Of a stretch of DNA of 64,000 nucleotides, positions 28,426 through 37,415 are shown one piece after another. Both the position numbers and the translations under genes were made by a program. Origin of the DNA: an uncultured Parabacteroides sp. (lineage in GTDB: Bacteria > Bacteroidota > Bacteroidia > Bacteroidales > Tannerellaceae). The notes beneath the pieces were generated by a model. That model saw only the letters and a program-made list of their open reading frames with translations. It searched no databases and was not told where the DNA came from. The stretch lies in assembly GCA_934725305.1 (NCBI GenBank), contig CAKVBA010000001.1, positions 87,601 to 151,600 on the forward strand, read 5' to 3'. How positions within the stretch are numbered: the first letter of the stretch is position 1; each line of letters opens with the position of its first letter.

Positions 28426-29853
28426 TTATTTCTTTCCCTTTGAACGAGAAAAGCCTATCTGCGTACGCACACAGCGGAATCCAATGTAAGAACGTGTCTC
28501 GTTCTGATACTCAAAAGTACGCATGTCTGAACGGATAAACTGTGCCACATCTTTCCACGAGCCACCGCGAACCACCTTCTTCTTCATCGCATAAGGATCG
28601 TTCTTTGCTGCATTATAACGCAATTCCGGATTCATGTCGCTTGTCTGACTTGGACCTGATTCTGAATAGGAATCCACTGTCCACTCTGCCACATTACCCG
28701 CCATGTCATACAAACCGAATTCATTGGGTGCAAAAGAGCCCACTCGGGAAGTTATCAGATGACCATCTTCTGTATAGTTTCCTTTACCCGGCTTAAAGTT
28801 ACCCAAGAAACAGCCTTTACCTGTCTGCATACCATCACCATCCCACGGGAACTTGCGTTCGTTCTTACCAACACGTGCGGCATATTCCCATTCTCCTTCT
28901 GTTGGCAGACGGAAAGATTCGATAGATTGTCCGTCCGGCAGACTTAATGATTCCTTATACATATTGGTACGCCATGCACAAAAAGCATTAGCCTGCTCCC
29001 AAGAAACACCCACTACAGGATAATCGTCATATCCCGGATGATTGAAATACATTCGCATATACGGCTCATTATAAGCATTGTTGAAATCATTCACCCAGCA
29101 ACTTTCATCCGGATAAATATTCACGATATATGTATTCAAGAAATCCCATTCACTGCTCAATGGGCGTGTGATTGTTTCATTAAAGATTCGTCCCTCTTCA
29201 TCCACATAGGCTGTATCCTTTGAAATCATAACCACCTCATTGGGATCGACCGTGATATCCGTATTACGCACACGGTCAGCCGGATTCAACTGATGTTTAC
29301 GCAACGCAGCTGAGGTGTAGTCATACCATTCATACTTATAGATCATTTGTTTGGCATCCAGCTTCTTCTCTCCTGTGATAGGATTGACATAATAGACACT
29401 TTCGATGGCACGTATCTCATCCTCATTCGCACGTTTCCATGGAATCGGTCTGTTCCAATCCAAATGCGGAGTTACCGGTTCGCCATATTTATCTTCCGTA
29501 ATCTTGAAGAGGTCGTTACCGCCATAGGCCGGATCGGCCAAACGCTCACGGATAATAGAGTCACGCACCCAATAGACAAACTGACGATACTTTGCATTCG
29601 TCACCTCTGTCTGATCCATCCAAAAAGCATCAAATGAAACACCTTTTGTCTCGGGAACAATGCCCCACAATGAATCCTTATCAGACGGGCCCATCTCAAA
29701 TGCCCCTCTCTTAATCAGAACCATTCCATAAGGAGCTGGCTCATTAAATGCCACTGTACGAACCCCCGTTACTTCTCCTCCTACATTGCGCAATGACTTG
29801 CCGCAAGATGAGAGTAAGGCCAATACCACAAGTGTTAATAATACTTTCTTCAT
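28426..29853 (-). CDS. porK: type IX secretion lipoprotein PorK/GldK
   Basis: 475 residues. Lipoprotein signal with Cys17 (LLSSC-G). The body is a formylglycine-generating-enzyme-like fold: MVLIKRGAFEMGPSDKDSLWG, FWMDQTEVTNAKYRQFVYWV, PVVGVSWEQANAFCAWRTNM, RLPTEGEWEYAARV, GNVAEWTVDSY, RGGSWKD and FIGFRCVR-type end (SYIGFRCVR). In PorK/GldK this fold is structural; the protein forms the outer membrane-attached ring with PorN. 3 bp after porP and 40 bp before porL. Confidence 0.95.
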   Translation of the reverse strand: MKKVLLTLVVLALLSSCGKSLRNVGGEVTGVRTVAFNEPAPYGMVLIKRGAFEMGPSDKDSLWGIVPETKGVSFDAFWMDQTEVTNAKYRQFVYWVRDSIIRERLADPAYGGNDLFKITEDKYGEPVTPHLDWNRPIPWKRANEDEIRAIESVYYVNPITGEKKLDAKQMIYKYEWYDYTSAALRKHQLNPADRVRNTDITVDPNEVVMISKDTAYVDEEGRIFNETITRPLSSEWDFLNTYIVNIYPDESCWVNDFNNAYNEPYMRMYFNHPGYDDYPVVGVSWEQANAFCAWRTNMYKESLSLPDGQSIESFRLPTEGEWEYAARVGKNERKFPWDGDGMQTGKGCFLGNFKPGKGNYTEDGHLITSRVGSFAPNEFGLYDMAGNVAEWTVDSYSESGPSQTSDMNPELRYNAAKNDPYAMKKKVVRGGSWKDVAQFIRSDMRTFEYQNETRSYIGFRCVRTQIGFSRSKGKK

Positions 29854-29856
29854 ATA

Positions 29857-30825
29857 CTATAATATACGTACACTTTTATGTCTATTACTTCCTGTTTTAG
29901 TCTTGTGCAGTTTCAAGTTATAAGACACCATCAGTTCATGACTTCCTGCACCAAACTTTCCTAACTGAGTGGTGGCAAAATCAAAGGCATATCCCAACTG
30001 AAAACGCCCTATCTTTGCTCCAAACAATAATGCGACAGATTCGCCCACACGCCAAGCCAGACCTCCATTGAACATCTTGTTATATTCCAAACGCGCTGTA
30101 ACATCGGCATGTACACCTGTTTTCATATCTGTCATAAGAAACGCAGAAGGCTGTAACTCAAATAACGGATTATTTAATTGAATATTGTATCCACCCATTA
30201 AATTATACATTCTTCCGATGTAAAAATAAGCATTTTCCTGCAAATGCATCTCCGGTTCGGTCAAATGTGTCGCTGCTATTCCCACGAAAAAGCGCTTATG
30301 AGTATAAAAAAGCCCGAAATTCATATCCAAAGCCATGCCGCTAACCTGTGTTGTTGGAATGGCTGTGTCTTCTCCCGGTTGTACGAAGTACTCCGCATTA
30401 TCCGGAATATAAGCCTTCGTTCCGTCAAACGCCTCATTGACCAGCCCCAACTGAAGACCTCCGCTCAATATGCCTCCCAGAAACTTATGCTTATAGGCAT
30501 ACTGCAAGGCCACATGAGTATTCGTAAACAATCCGGCTGCATCAACAAACAAAACGGCTCCCACACCATGCTGTGTCTTTCCAAATGTCAAAGGCATCTC
30601 GCCCGTCACGAAGAACGACATCGGTGCGCCTTTCACGCCCACCCATTCCAGGCGAGAAGAGGCAACAAGGTTTAAATTTTCGGTCGATCCGGCGTAAGCG
30701 GGGTTATAGTAGTTTCGAGCCATGTAATACTGGGCAAAGCGTGTATCATACTGGGCATGCACCTTTTGCATGCATGTCAATAACATCCCTATCGAGATTA
30801 GAATATATGTAACCAGCTTACCCAT
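29857..30825 (-). CDS. porP: type IX secretion outer membrane protein PorP/SprF
   Basis: 322 residues. Signal peptide to about residue 25 (KVHAQ). Typical PorP/SprF start: YDTRFAQYYMARNYYNPAYAGSTENLNLVASSRLEWVGVKGAPMSFFVTGEMPL, and a beta-barrel body with many alternating strands and GAGSHELMVSYNLKL near the end. These proteins help tether or export T9SS cargo at the outer membrane. First gene of porPKLMN; no clear -7 box was found in the 230 bp upstream, which is otherwise gene-free and holds terminator T4. Confidence 0.92.
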   Translation of the reverse strand: MGKLVTYILISIGMLLTCMQKVHAQYDTRFAQYYMARNYYNPAYAGSTENLNLVASSRLEWVGVKGAPMSFFVTGEMPLTFGKTQHGVGAVLFVDAAGLFTNTHVALQYAYKHKFLGGILSGGLQLGLVNEAFDGTKAYIPDNAEYFVQPGEDTAIPTTQVSGMALDMNFGLFYTHKRFFVGIAATHLTEPEMHLQENAYFYIGRMYNLMGGYNIQLNNPLFELQPSAFLMTDMKTGVHADVTARLEYNKMFNGGLAWRVGESVALLFGAKIGRFQLGYAFDFATTQLGKFGAGSHELMVSYNLKLHKTKTGSNRHKSVRIL

Positions 30826-30970
30826 CTTATCTATAACGAATGTATCTTCAATTTATTATCGTTCTTCACACAACTATTACACGGTGAATCACATTATATT
30901 ATTAAGACAAGGTATATGTCATAATTGCAAACGGCTGCGTTGCTTTCACTAATTCTGACAAATACCTTAA

Positions 30971-31006
30971 GAGGCTGTATCAAAATAGTCATTTTGACAC
31001 AGCCTC
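30971..31006. terminator. hairpin terminator, recurrent family (T4)
   Basis: GAGGCTGTATCAAAA and TTTTGACACAGCCTC arms around TAGTCA. Located downstream of the small acidic gene (minus), 49 bp from its stop. Confidence 0.82.
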
Positions 31007-31054
31007 CTCTATTTTACATGAATGTCAACTGATAAAGTCAACTATTATGCTGTA

Positions 31055-31276
31055 TTAATATTCTTCTTCGTTGAAGAAAAAGTCCTCTTTACTTGGATAA
31101 TCAGGCCAAATATCTTCCATACATTCATATATTTCGCCTTCATCTTCCATCTCTTGCAAATTCTCAATCACCTCTAATGGCGCACCAGAACGCTGTGCAT
31201 AATCAATCAGCTCATCTTTCGTTGCTGGCCAAGGTGCGTCTTCCAATTTTGAAGCTAACTCTAATGTCCAATACAT
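31055..31276 (-). CDS. DUF2795-like small acidic protein
   Basis: 73 residues from the ATG at 31276 (MYWTLELASKLEDAPWPATKDELIDYA); a reading three codons longer is possible. The PWPATKDELIDYAxRSGAPLEVIENLQ segment matches DUF2795-type proteins, and the tail is strongly acidic (DEGEIYE, EDIWPDYPSKEDFFFNEEEY). Function unknown. It is next to the cob(I)alamin adenosyltransferase gene, but has its own -7 box (31327-31334) and terminator. Confidence 0.8.
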   Translation of the reverse strand: MYWTLELASKLEDAPWPATKDELIDYAQRSGAPLEVIENLQEMEDEGEIYECMEDIWPDYPSKEDFFFNEEEY

Positions 31277-31326
31277 AGCTGTCAAGTATTAATAACCGCC
31301 CAAGCAGTCAAGTTCTCAATTTTTGC

Positions 31327-31334
31327 GCAAAAAT
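31327..31334 (-). promoter_or_regulatory. -7 promoter box for DUF2795-like gene
   Basis: Minus strand TATTTTTG, 51 bp before the ATG at 31276. Confidence 0.5.
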
Positions 31335-31347
31335 ATAACTTTATTTT

Positions 31348-31911
31348 TTACACGCAAGTATAATCCCAGAATATTTCTTTCCCATTGTTCTGAATACACT
31401 CTTTTCGTGCCAAGACGAAGAAATAGTCAGACAATCGGTTCATAAACACCAGAACAGGTTCTTCTACCGGATAATTTTCACACAGACGATAGATCTCGCG
31501 CTCTGCTCTGCGGCACACAGTACGGCAAACATGGGCCAATGAGGCAGAACGGCAACCGCCCGGCAAGACAAAGGCTTTCAATTTGGGCAGAGCACCATCA
31601 ATCTTATCAATCTCCGTTTCTATACGGCTGATGCTCTCTGGCGTCACTTTACTTTCAATCTTCAACTCGGTTGTTTCCTGATCGGTTGCCAGATAAGAAC
31701 CGATTGTAAACAATTTATGCTGAATGAATGACAAGAACTCTTTGTCTTCTTCTCCCTCAATAGCCGAGATTAACAATCCAATAAATGAATTCAGCTCATC
31801 AATAGTGCCATAGCTTTCGATACGCTGATGGGCTTTGGAAACTCGTTGACCTCCTACTAAAGAGGTGGTTCCCTTATCTCCAGTTCCTGTATAAATGATA
31901 CTCTTCTTCAT
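31348..31911 (-). CDS. cob(I)yrinic acid a,c-diamide / cob(I)alamin adenosyltransferase (PduO type)
   Basis: 187 residues from the ATG at 31911; a TTG two codons earlier is also possible. PduO-type [43 protein letters not shown] at the N-terminus binds ATP, and [22 protein letters not shown] plus [13 protein letters not shown] are the conserved later helices. It makes adenosylcobalamin from cob(I)alamin and ATP. The upstream methyltransferase stop is 2 bp before this ATG. No cobalamin riboswitch was recognised nearby. Confidence 0.93.
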   Translation of the reverse strand: MKKSIIYTGTGDKGTTSLVGGQRVSKAHQRIESYGTIDELNSFIGLLISAIEGEEDKEFLSFIQHKLFTIGSYLATDQETTELKIESKVTPESISRIETEIDKIDGALPKLKAFVLPGGCRSASLAHVCRTVCRRAEREIYRLCENYPVEEPVLVFMNRLSDYFFVLARKECIQNNGKEIFWDYTCV

Positions 31912-31913
31912 AC

Positions 31914-32705
31914 TCAAAAATAAACTATATAATCTCTTTTATGCAATTTCTTATGAAATACGATAATTCCCAATGAATAGAGATCCAATGTCACAGTCAC
32001 ATCGGGATGCAGACAGACGTCGTGCCAAAACTGACGCATCGTGCGATTCTCCTTGATTCCTTCAAAGACAAACAGTGTGCCGTCGTGCACATGCTTGATA
32101 CATTCATTGAACAGCCACAAATTGTCTTCCGACTCATACAATGTGTTGAAAAAGACGAAGTCGAGCTCCTTCAAGTTGTCCAGCGCATCAGGAAGCAACT
32201 TGCGATAACTGCCCACACGCAAGTCTATTGAAGCACGGGAAGCCTTCTTATAAACCTGTTCAGCAATAGAGGCAAACTCCGGCACTGTCTCTAATGCGAT
32301 GCAATGCACATCCGGTGCATACGAAGTCAGGTATAAAGTAGATAGCCCCATGGCAGGACCTAACTGCAAGATATTCCTCGACTTGAAATAATTGGCCAGA
32401 CGAAACAACAGTGCTCCATGCTTGGGTTTGATTGCTTCGCGCTTGACTATCGATCCCACGGTGCGACGGCGCATCTTGCCCTTGTTTCGCCGATCTGGAT
32501 ATGTTATATATTCATCCCGTAAAAGCAACTGCTTACGCAACAACTCTATATCGTTAAAGCTATAATAACAACAGCGCTCTTCTATCACCTTTGTAATCAG
32601 ATTAAAGACGAAGGGTGAATGAACGCCAAAGCCTTTCCGATATCGGATGCTCCGATAAAGAAGCACACTTTTCCTTAACGTATTAGCTCTCGGTATTATA
32701 TGCAT
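31914..32705 (-). CDS. class I SAM-dependent methyltransferase
   Basis: 263 residues. The N-terminal 90 residues ([22 protein letters not shown], then basic [16 protein letters not shown]) precede a Rossmann fold with [34 protein letters not shown] (SAM-binding motif I and the acidic end of strand 2) and [14 protein letters not shown]. It resembles O-methyltransferases of the Bacteroidales type; the substrate is unknown. A -7 box lies 18 bp upstream. It is followed closely by the adenosyltransferase. Confidence 0.85.
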   Translation of the reverse strand: MHIIPRANTLRKSVLLYRSIRYRKGFGVHSPFVFNLITKVIEERCCYYSFNDIELLRKQLLLRDEYITYPDRRNKGKMRRRTVGSIVKREAIKPKHGALLFRLANYFKSRNILQLGPAMGLSTLYLTSYAPDVHCIALETVPEFASIAEQVYKKASRASIDLRVGSYRKLLPDALDNLKELDFVFFNTLYESEDNLWLFNECIKHVHDGTLFVFEGIKENRTMRQFWHDVCLHPDVTVTLDLYSLGIIVFHKKLHKRDYIVYF

Positions 32706-32722
32706 TTTATATATATTTTAGG

Positions 32723-32730
32723 CAAATATA
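32723..32730 (-). promoter_or_regulatory. -7 promoter box for methyltransferase gene
   Basis: Minus strand TATATTTG, 17 bp before the ATG at 32705. Confidence 0.6.
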
Positions 32731-32847
32731 AAATAATTACTTTGCTTTTACAATAAAGAGACTCGCTATTTATACAAGAAAGACACGGCTCTTTCATTTA
32801 ACCCAAATCGGTCATTCGGACGAAAAAAGTAAAACAGCCGAATATTT

Positions 32848-32967
32848 CTATTCCATCCAATTCTTGTCAGCACTTCTTTTGGCATCTTGCTTCCGCCAGC
32901 GGGTGATAAACAGGATGTTTTCATCGGTTATCTCAACATATTGCCTATAGCCATCGGAGAGATAGTT
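32848..32967 (-). pseudogene. possible gene remnant abutting element copy C
   Basis: Reading 5'-3' on the minus strand there are 39 codons ending in TAG, giving a plausible protein end (NYLSDGYRQYVEIT, then ENILFITRWRKQD). No start codon is present; upstream of it the frame runs into the boundary motif of copy C and a stop. I do not recognise the family. An open stretch of this size can arise by chance. Confidence 0.25.
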
Positions 32968-33306
32968 ATTGTATTTTTATCCGGATTATTAGTTACTAAA
33001 AGCGGTAACGGATCCGGCAGAAACGACGGGCGACTTCGCCGGACTTGACAGACGAATCCACCTCAGCCCAAACACCCTGAAAAAAGGGGTTATGGGCTGT
33101 TTTTCAATAGTCTATAGAGTCTTTAGGAAAAGGGTATAGACTTTTTCCAAAAAGGGTAGGGACTTTTTTGAAATTGGGTAGGCACTCCGTTGAGACGGAA
33201 TAACTACTCCGTCGGAAAGGAGTAGTTACCCAATTTCCGGAAATAGCTAACTCCTTTTTGATAGGATTAGTAGTCTCTTGTCTGCCTGTTAGCTTATTGT
33301 ATTTTT
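32965..33306 (-). repeat. 342 bp intergenic element, copy C (inverted)
   Basis: Reverse orientation relative to copies A and B: GTTATTGTATTTTTAT at 32965-32980 and GCTTATTGTATTTTT at 33292-33306. It contains the right-half hairpin CAGCCC / GGGCTG (33066-33102 region), a TCTATAGA core, GGGTAGGGACTTTTTTGAAA and ACTCCGT units at 33184-33215. To the right, homology with copy A extends about 90 bp to the inverted repeat. Confidence 0.85.
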
Positions 33307-33518
33307 ATAGCTGATAAATACACCTTCAACGCAACCTTTGCTATCTGCTCAAAACAAGTACCAATAAGAATTGTAATCTAATGACCGAATTGGGTTAAAT
33401 GAAAGAGCGGTGACAAGAAAGAAAGCCCAATGGGACAAATAGATCACAAATGATTAGAACAGCTCTCGCTCTGGCAAAAAATTAACAATCCTTCCATGCT
33501 GCGAAGCCTAGAAACCAG

Positions 33519-33526
33519 TATCTTTG
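33519..33526 (+). promoter_or_regulatory. -7 promoter box for znuA
   Basis: TATCTTTG, 17 bp before the ATG at 33544; it lies inside the longer reading from 33496 and argues for the shorter start. Confidence 0.6.
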
Positions 33527-33543
33527 TGGAAAAAAGAAAAAGG

Positions 33544-34434
33544 ATGAGACAGATAAAAGCCATCATATTTATGTTCTGCCTGCTTATGGGGATAACGGCT
33601 TGTGGCGAAAAGAGACAGACCAAGAATAAGATTGTATCGGTAACCATTGAACCGCAACGCTATTTTGCCGAACAGATTGCCGGTGATAAATTAACGATCC
33701 ACTGCGTGGTTCCTTCGGGACAAAGCCCCGAGAGTTATGACCCCACACCTCAACAGATTATCCAAATCGGAGAGAGCACGGCTTATCTGCGTATTGGATC
33801 GATCGGATTTGAGCAGGCTTGGATGGATAAGATAATAGAAAACAATCCGCATCTGCAGGTGTTCGACCTGTCTGAAGGAATGTCAATGATTCATCTGGAT
33901 GAGATGGAGCATGAATCGGATCATCATCACCACCACCATCCCAATGGAACAGATCCGCATATATGGACCTCCATCAAAGGGGCAAAGACAATCGCAATGA
34001 ATACATGGAAGGCCTTCACCGAACTGGATCCCGAAAATAGTGGCTACTATAAAGAGAACTATAACAAGCTGATGCAGACGATTGAAGCAACAGAGGATTC
34101 GATCCGCACGCTGCTGGAGCCTCTTAACAACCGATGCTTTATCATCTATCATCCGGCCTTGACCTATCTGGCCGACGAATTCGGATTGAAACAACTCAGT
34201 ATCGAAATGGATGGAAAAGAGCCTTCTCCGGCGCAATTAAAGCTACTGGTTGAGACGGCTCGCAAACAACAGGCTCTTGTGGTCTTTATCCAACAGGAAT
34301 TTGACCAGAAGAACGCGGAACTGATTGCCAAAGAGACAGGATGCCGACTCTCTGTTATCCATCCTCTCAACTATGAATGGAACACCGAAATGATTCATAT
34401 CGCTAAAGCTCTCGCTCATGGAAAAGCTCATTGA
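33544..34434 (+). CDS. znuA: zinc-type metal ABC transporter substrate-binding lipoprotein
   Basis: 296 residues from 33544. Lipoprotein signal with Cys20 (GITAC-G). Cluster A-I solute-binding fold: VSVTIEPQRYFAEQIAGDKL, PSGQSPESYDPTPQQI, a His-rich loop with six His in a row (127-132) followed by DPHIW, YHPALTYLADEFGL and EFDQKNAELIAKETG. The His-rich loop points to zinc (possibly manganese). It overlaps znuC by 17 bp. The matching permease gene is not adjacent; a candidate lies at 55465-56271. Confidence 0.9.
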   Translation: MRQIKAIIFMFCLLMGITACGEKRQTKNKIVSVTIEPQRYFAEQIAGDKLTIHCVVPSGQSPESYDPTPQQIIQIGESTAYLRIGSIGFEQAWMDKIIENNPHLQVFDLSEGMSMIHLDEMEHESDHHHHHHPNGTDPHIWTSIKGAKTIAMNTWKAFTELDPENSGYYKENYNKLMQTIEATEDSIRTLLEPLNNRCFIIYHPALTYLADEFGLKQLSIEMDGKEPSPAQLKLLVETARKQQALVVFIQQEFDQKNAELIAKETGCRLSVIHPLNYEWNTEMIHIAKALAHGKAH

Positions 34435-35176
34435 ACTATCTCACATCACAGCAGGCTATGAGAACAAAGTGGTGCTACGCGATATCTCACTCGATGTGTG
34501 GGAAGGTGACTTCTTAGGAATTATCGGTCCCAATGGCGGAGGAAAAACTACATTGTTGAAGATTATCTTAGGACTGCTGAATCCTTTGTCCGGCGAACGC
34601 CACTTCTTTCAGGAAGGAAAAGAGGTGGATGCGCTACGCATTGGCTATCTTCCACAGATCAACCATATAGACAAGAAATTTCCCATCTCGGTACGCGAAG
34701 TGATCGCCTCGGGATTGACCGCACAAAAGAAGTTGTTCCGCCCCTTCAGTCCTAAGCAGAAAGAGCGAGTGAATGAGGTGATTCATCAGATGGGACTGGA
34801 TGGAATGGGCGACCGTCCTATTGGAGCGTTATCTGGCGGACAGCTTCAACGGGTTTTATTGGGTCGATCCATGGTTTCGCATCCGCAAATACTGATTCTC
34901 GACGAACCCAATTCTTATGTTGACAAACGATTTGAATCGCACTTCAACGAACTTCTGATCGAAGTCAACAAAGAGAGTGCCGTGATTCTTGTGTCACACG
35001 ACATAGGAACGGTATTGAGCATGGTCAAGAACATTGCTTGTGTAAATGAGACATTGCACTATCATTCCGGCACAAATATCTCGGAAGAATGGTTGGGGCA
35101 ATCTTATGCCTGTCCTATCGAACTGATTGGCCACGGCGACCTGCCGCATCGGGTATTAAAAAGACATCAATCCTAA
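34418..35176 (+). CDS. znuC: zinc-type metal ABC transporter ATP-binding protein
   Basis: 252 residues. ABC ATPase with Walker A GPNGGGKTT (about 39-47), Q-loop LPQINH, signature LSGGQLQRV, Walker B ILILDEPNSYVD and the switch His in LVSHD. It overlaps the znuA 3' end by 17 bp, so the two are translationally coupled. It presumably energises uptake through the distant permease. Confidence 0.92.
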   Translation: MEKLIELSHITAGYENKVVLRDISLDVWEGDFLGIIGPNGGGKTTLLKIILGLLNPLSGERHFFQEGKEVDALRIGYLPQINHIDKKFPISVREVIASGLTAQKKLFRPFSPKQKERVNEVIHQMGLDGMGDRPIGALSGGQLQRVLLGRSMVSHPQILILDEPNSYVDKRFESHFNELLIEVNKESAVILVSHDIGTVLSMVKNIACVNETLHYHSGTNISEEWLGQSYACPIELIGHGDLPHRVLKRHQS

Positions 35177-35195
35177 AATCGACCGACTCTGACCT

Positions 35196-35399
35196 ATGGC
35201 ATTGTGTCTTATCACCCTATCGGAAATCGGCTATATCATCAGTATCGCCGTCATTCTATTCGGATGCACAGCAGTCATGCAGAATCCGTTTATCAAGACC
35301 GGACAAAAGATACTTTGGATTATCACAATCCTGGCCTTGAACTGGCTGGGACTGCTTTGGTATTACTACATATATTATATACGAGAAAATAAAAGATAA
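35196..35399 (+). CDS. small two-helix membrane protein
   Basis: 67 residues with two hydrophobic helices (about 8-27 and 38-60) and a final charged tail (IRENKR). The QNPFIKTGQKILWIITILALNWLGLLWYYYIYY pattern is reminiscent of the N-terminal membrane domain of cardiolipin synthases (PLDc_N), but I cannot confirm that. It lies 19 bp after znuC and 1 bp before the epimerase ATG, so it is probably co-transcribed. Confidence 0.65.
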   Translation: MALCLITLSEIGYIISIAVILFGCTAVMQNPFIKTGQKILWIITILALNWLGLLWYYYIYYIRENKR

Positions 35400-35400
35400 C

Positions 35401-36408
35401 ATGAAGATATTGATTACCGGAGCCAGTGGCTTCATTGGAGGATTCTTAGTAGAAGAGGCTTTGCGCCGAGGCTACGAAACATGGGCCGGAGTGAGGGCAA
35501 CCAGTGACCGCTCTCACCTGCAGGATAAACGCATCCATTTTATCGACTTGAAATATCATAACCAGGAGGAACTAACCAAGCAACTGGCTGAGTTTGCTTC
35601 TCAACATGGTGCATGGGATTATGTGATTCATAATGCCGGACTGACCAAGACGCTCAACAAACAGAACTTCTTTAAGGTCAATACCGAAAACACGCAGCGC
35701 TTTATCGAAGCCTTAGCTGCTGCAAATTGCAAGCCGGCCAAATTCTTATTGATGAGCAGCCTAAGTAGCTTTGGACAAGGCGACGAGAAGAACTTCACTC
35801 CCATTAAATTGACGGATGCACAAAAGCCAAACACGGTCTATGGACAGAGCAAGCTGATGGCCGAAAACTATCTGCGCAAACAGGAGCATTTCCCCTATAT
35901 TATCCTGCGCCCCACAGGCGTGTATGGTCCGGGCGAGAAAGATTACTTCATGGAGATACAGAGTGTTCAGTCGGGCATGGACTTTGCGGCCGGATTCACT
36001 CCACAGCGTATCACCTTCATCTATGTGAAGGATCTCGCTACAGCGGCCTTCTTGGCTTTGGAGAATGAGCAGATTTTGAACCGGGAATATTTTGTGGCAG
36101 ACGGTGATGTCTATACCGACAAAGAGTTTGCCTTGATGATTCAAGAGTTGTTGGGAAAGAAGCATGTCCTGCATGCCCGCATCCCTATGTGTCTGGTGCA
36201 TATCGCTTGCCTCTGCTCAGAGTGTATCGGCAAACTTCTGAGAAAGAGCATGACGCTCAACAGCGACAAATATATCATCCTGAAACAGCGCAACTGGATC
36301 TGCGAAGTCGAACCGCTGCAAAAAGATCTTCACTTCACTCCGGCCTATCCGCTACGAAAAGGATTGGAAGAGAGCATTGCGTGGTATAAAGAGAAAGGAT
36401 GGTTATAA
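35401..36408 (+). CDS. NAD-dependent epimerase/dehydratase family protein (extended SDR)
   Basis: 335 residues. N-terminal NAD(P)-binding GASGFIGG at residues 7-14, catalytic Tyr/Lys in YGQSKLMAENYL (about 147-151) and the RPTGVYGPGEKDYF motif. Substrate unknown: sugar nucleotides or sterol-like molecules are common in this family. C-terminal residues include CLCSECIGKLLRKS, a cysteine-containing helix. Last gene of the znuA-znuC-membrane protein-epimerase unit; a hairpin terminator follows. Confidence 0.88.
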   Translation: MKILITGASGFIGGFLVEEALRRGYETWAGVRATSDRSHLQDKRIHFIDLKYHNQEELTKQLAEFASQHGAWDYVIHNAGLTKTLNKQNFFKVNTENTQRFIEALAAANCKPAKFLLMSSLSSFGQGDEKNFTPIKLTDAQKPNTVYGQSKLMAENYLRKQEHFPYIILRPTGVYGPGEKDYFMEIQSVQSGMDFAAGFTPQRITFIYVKDLATAAFLALENEQILNREYFVADGDVYTDKEFALMIQELLGKKHVLHARIPMCLVHIACLCSECIGKLLRKSMTLNSDKYIILKQRNWICEVEPLQKDLHFTPAYPLRKGLEESIAWYKEKGWL

Positions 36409-36416
36409 CACATAAA

Positions 36417-36475
36417 AGAGGCTGTATCACAATCCATCAGCAATGTAGCCGTTGGCATTGATGAGACAGCCTCTC
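36417..36475. terminator. hairpin terminator, recurrent family (T5, enlarged loop)
   Basis: AGAGGCTGTATCA and TGAGACAGCCTCT arms, with a longer inner part than the other members (about 30 bases). Lies between convergent epimerase and DUF2807 genes. Confidence 0.75.
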
Positions 36476-36495
36476 TATATTATGAACGATACTTT

Positions 36496-37290
36496 TTATT
36501 TCACTTCTTCTACCGTTCCCTTACCAATCACACGTTGTTGCACGGCTGTCGGACCTTTATAACGTACACGACCCTTGCCGATAACTGTTACTTTCAGATT
36601 GTCCGTCGGATGAACTTCGGCCAAGCCGCCTCCGGTCACCTTACAGTTCAAATCAGGAACAGCCAGACCAAAGGCATGAATATCGCCACTGCTGATGATA
36701 TTGTAACTACCGACCTTTGCTTTACCACTCTTGATTGTCACAGAGCCAGAGCCATCCACATCACACTCTATCTTGTCTGTCTCCACATTGTCAATCACCA
36801 CATTGGCACTGCCCATCACATTCAGATCCAGTTTGCCCACTGTTACCGGATGTTTAAACTGCACCAAACTATTGTCGCTGGTAGAAATCTTTGTCTCATC
36901 CCCTTTCAAAGGCGAGTTCACAACAAAGTTGGCATTTCCATTGACTTTGGCTTCGCTCAGCCATTTAGAGTTGGTCTTGACAATAAACTTGGTAAAGTGA
37001 TCCACCTTTGCCCCTTTGAAGGAAACTGTCAATACACGATTCTTCACCTCGATATAGACATAGTCATGCAGATTCTGATCGGTTGTCACCTCAAGCGTTG
37101 AGGGTGAATCAGACTGCACATAATAGAAATCTATCACCTCGTCGATCTTGATCTTGTTATAATCATCTATCGAAATCTTCTTGGTTGTCAATTTACCATC
37201 ACCTTTCACACGGTCAGCAGCTTCTACCGACCATACCATCCCGCAAAGCAAGAGTAGCAATACATAAATCTTTGTCTTCATAATGTACAT
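36496..37290 (-). CDS. DUF2807 (head-GIN) exported protein
   Basis: 264 residues (261 if it starts at the Met of MKTKIYVL). Signal peptide to about residue 24 (SVEAA). The rest is a beta-solenoid of the DUF2807 putative auto-transporter adhesin head-GIN type, with repeated short beta strands (SEAKVNGNANFVVNS, GKLDLNVMGSANVVIDNVETDKIECDVDGSGSVTIKSGKA). It is probably in the periplasm or at the surface; function unknown. It has its own -7 box at 37336-37343 and a terminator. Confidence 0.85.
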   Translation of the reverse strand: MYIMKTKIYVLLLLLCGMVWSVEAADRVKGDGKLTTKKISIDDYNKIKIDEVIDFYYVQSDSPSTLEVTTDQNLHDYVYIEVKNRVLTVSFKGAKVDHFTKFIVKTNSKWLSEAKVNGNANFVVNSPLKGDETKISTSDNSLVQFKHPVTVGKLDLNVMGSANVVIDNVETDKIECDVDGSGSVTIKSGKAKVGSYNIISSGDIHAFGLAVPDLNCKVTGGGLAEVHPTDNLKVTVIGKGRVRYKGPTAVQQRVIGKGTVEEVK

Positions 37291-37335
37291 TTTTTAAGTT
37301 CATCTATCGATATGCCGGAACAGATCGCTCATCTA

Positions 37336-37343
37336 CAAATGTA
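37336..37343 (-). promoter_or_regulatory. -7 promoter box for DUF2807 gene
   Basis: Minus strand TACATTTG, 46 bp before the ATG. Confidence 0.55.
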
Positions 37344-37415
37344 ACAGAAATAACTCTCTTACCCTATAAAAAACAAAAGAAAATTATTATTCTTCTATTT
37401 TGACGCAGTCTCTGA

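Larger units (their letters stand above)
32788..33408. repeat. 621 bp unit with 29 bp terminal inverted repeats, containing element copy C
   Basis: Left arm 32788-32816 and right arm 33380-33408 are inverted repeats with one mismatch; the arm contains CTTTCATTTAACCCAA. The unit encloses a short open stretch (32848-32967, minus) and the 342 bp element copy C. It resembles a non-autonomous mobile element (MITE-like). No target-site duplication was obvious. It fills most of the 32706-33543 gap. Confidence 0.65.

Noticed and set aside
31330..31917. Cobalamin riboswitch near the adenosyltransferase
   Set aside because: No B12-box-like sequence or structured leader was found; the gene follows a methyltransferase by 2 bp.
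33409..33424. GGTGACAAGAAAGAA shared by 33409-33423 and 63933-63947
   Set aside because: A single 15 bp match is within what chance gives in 64 kb; flanks differ.
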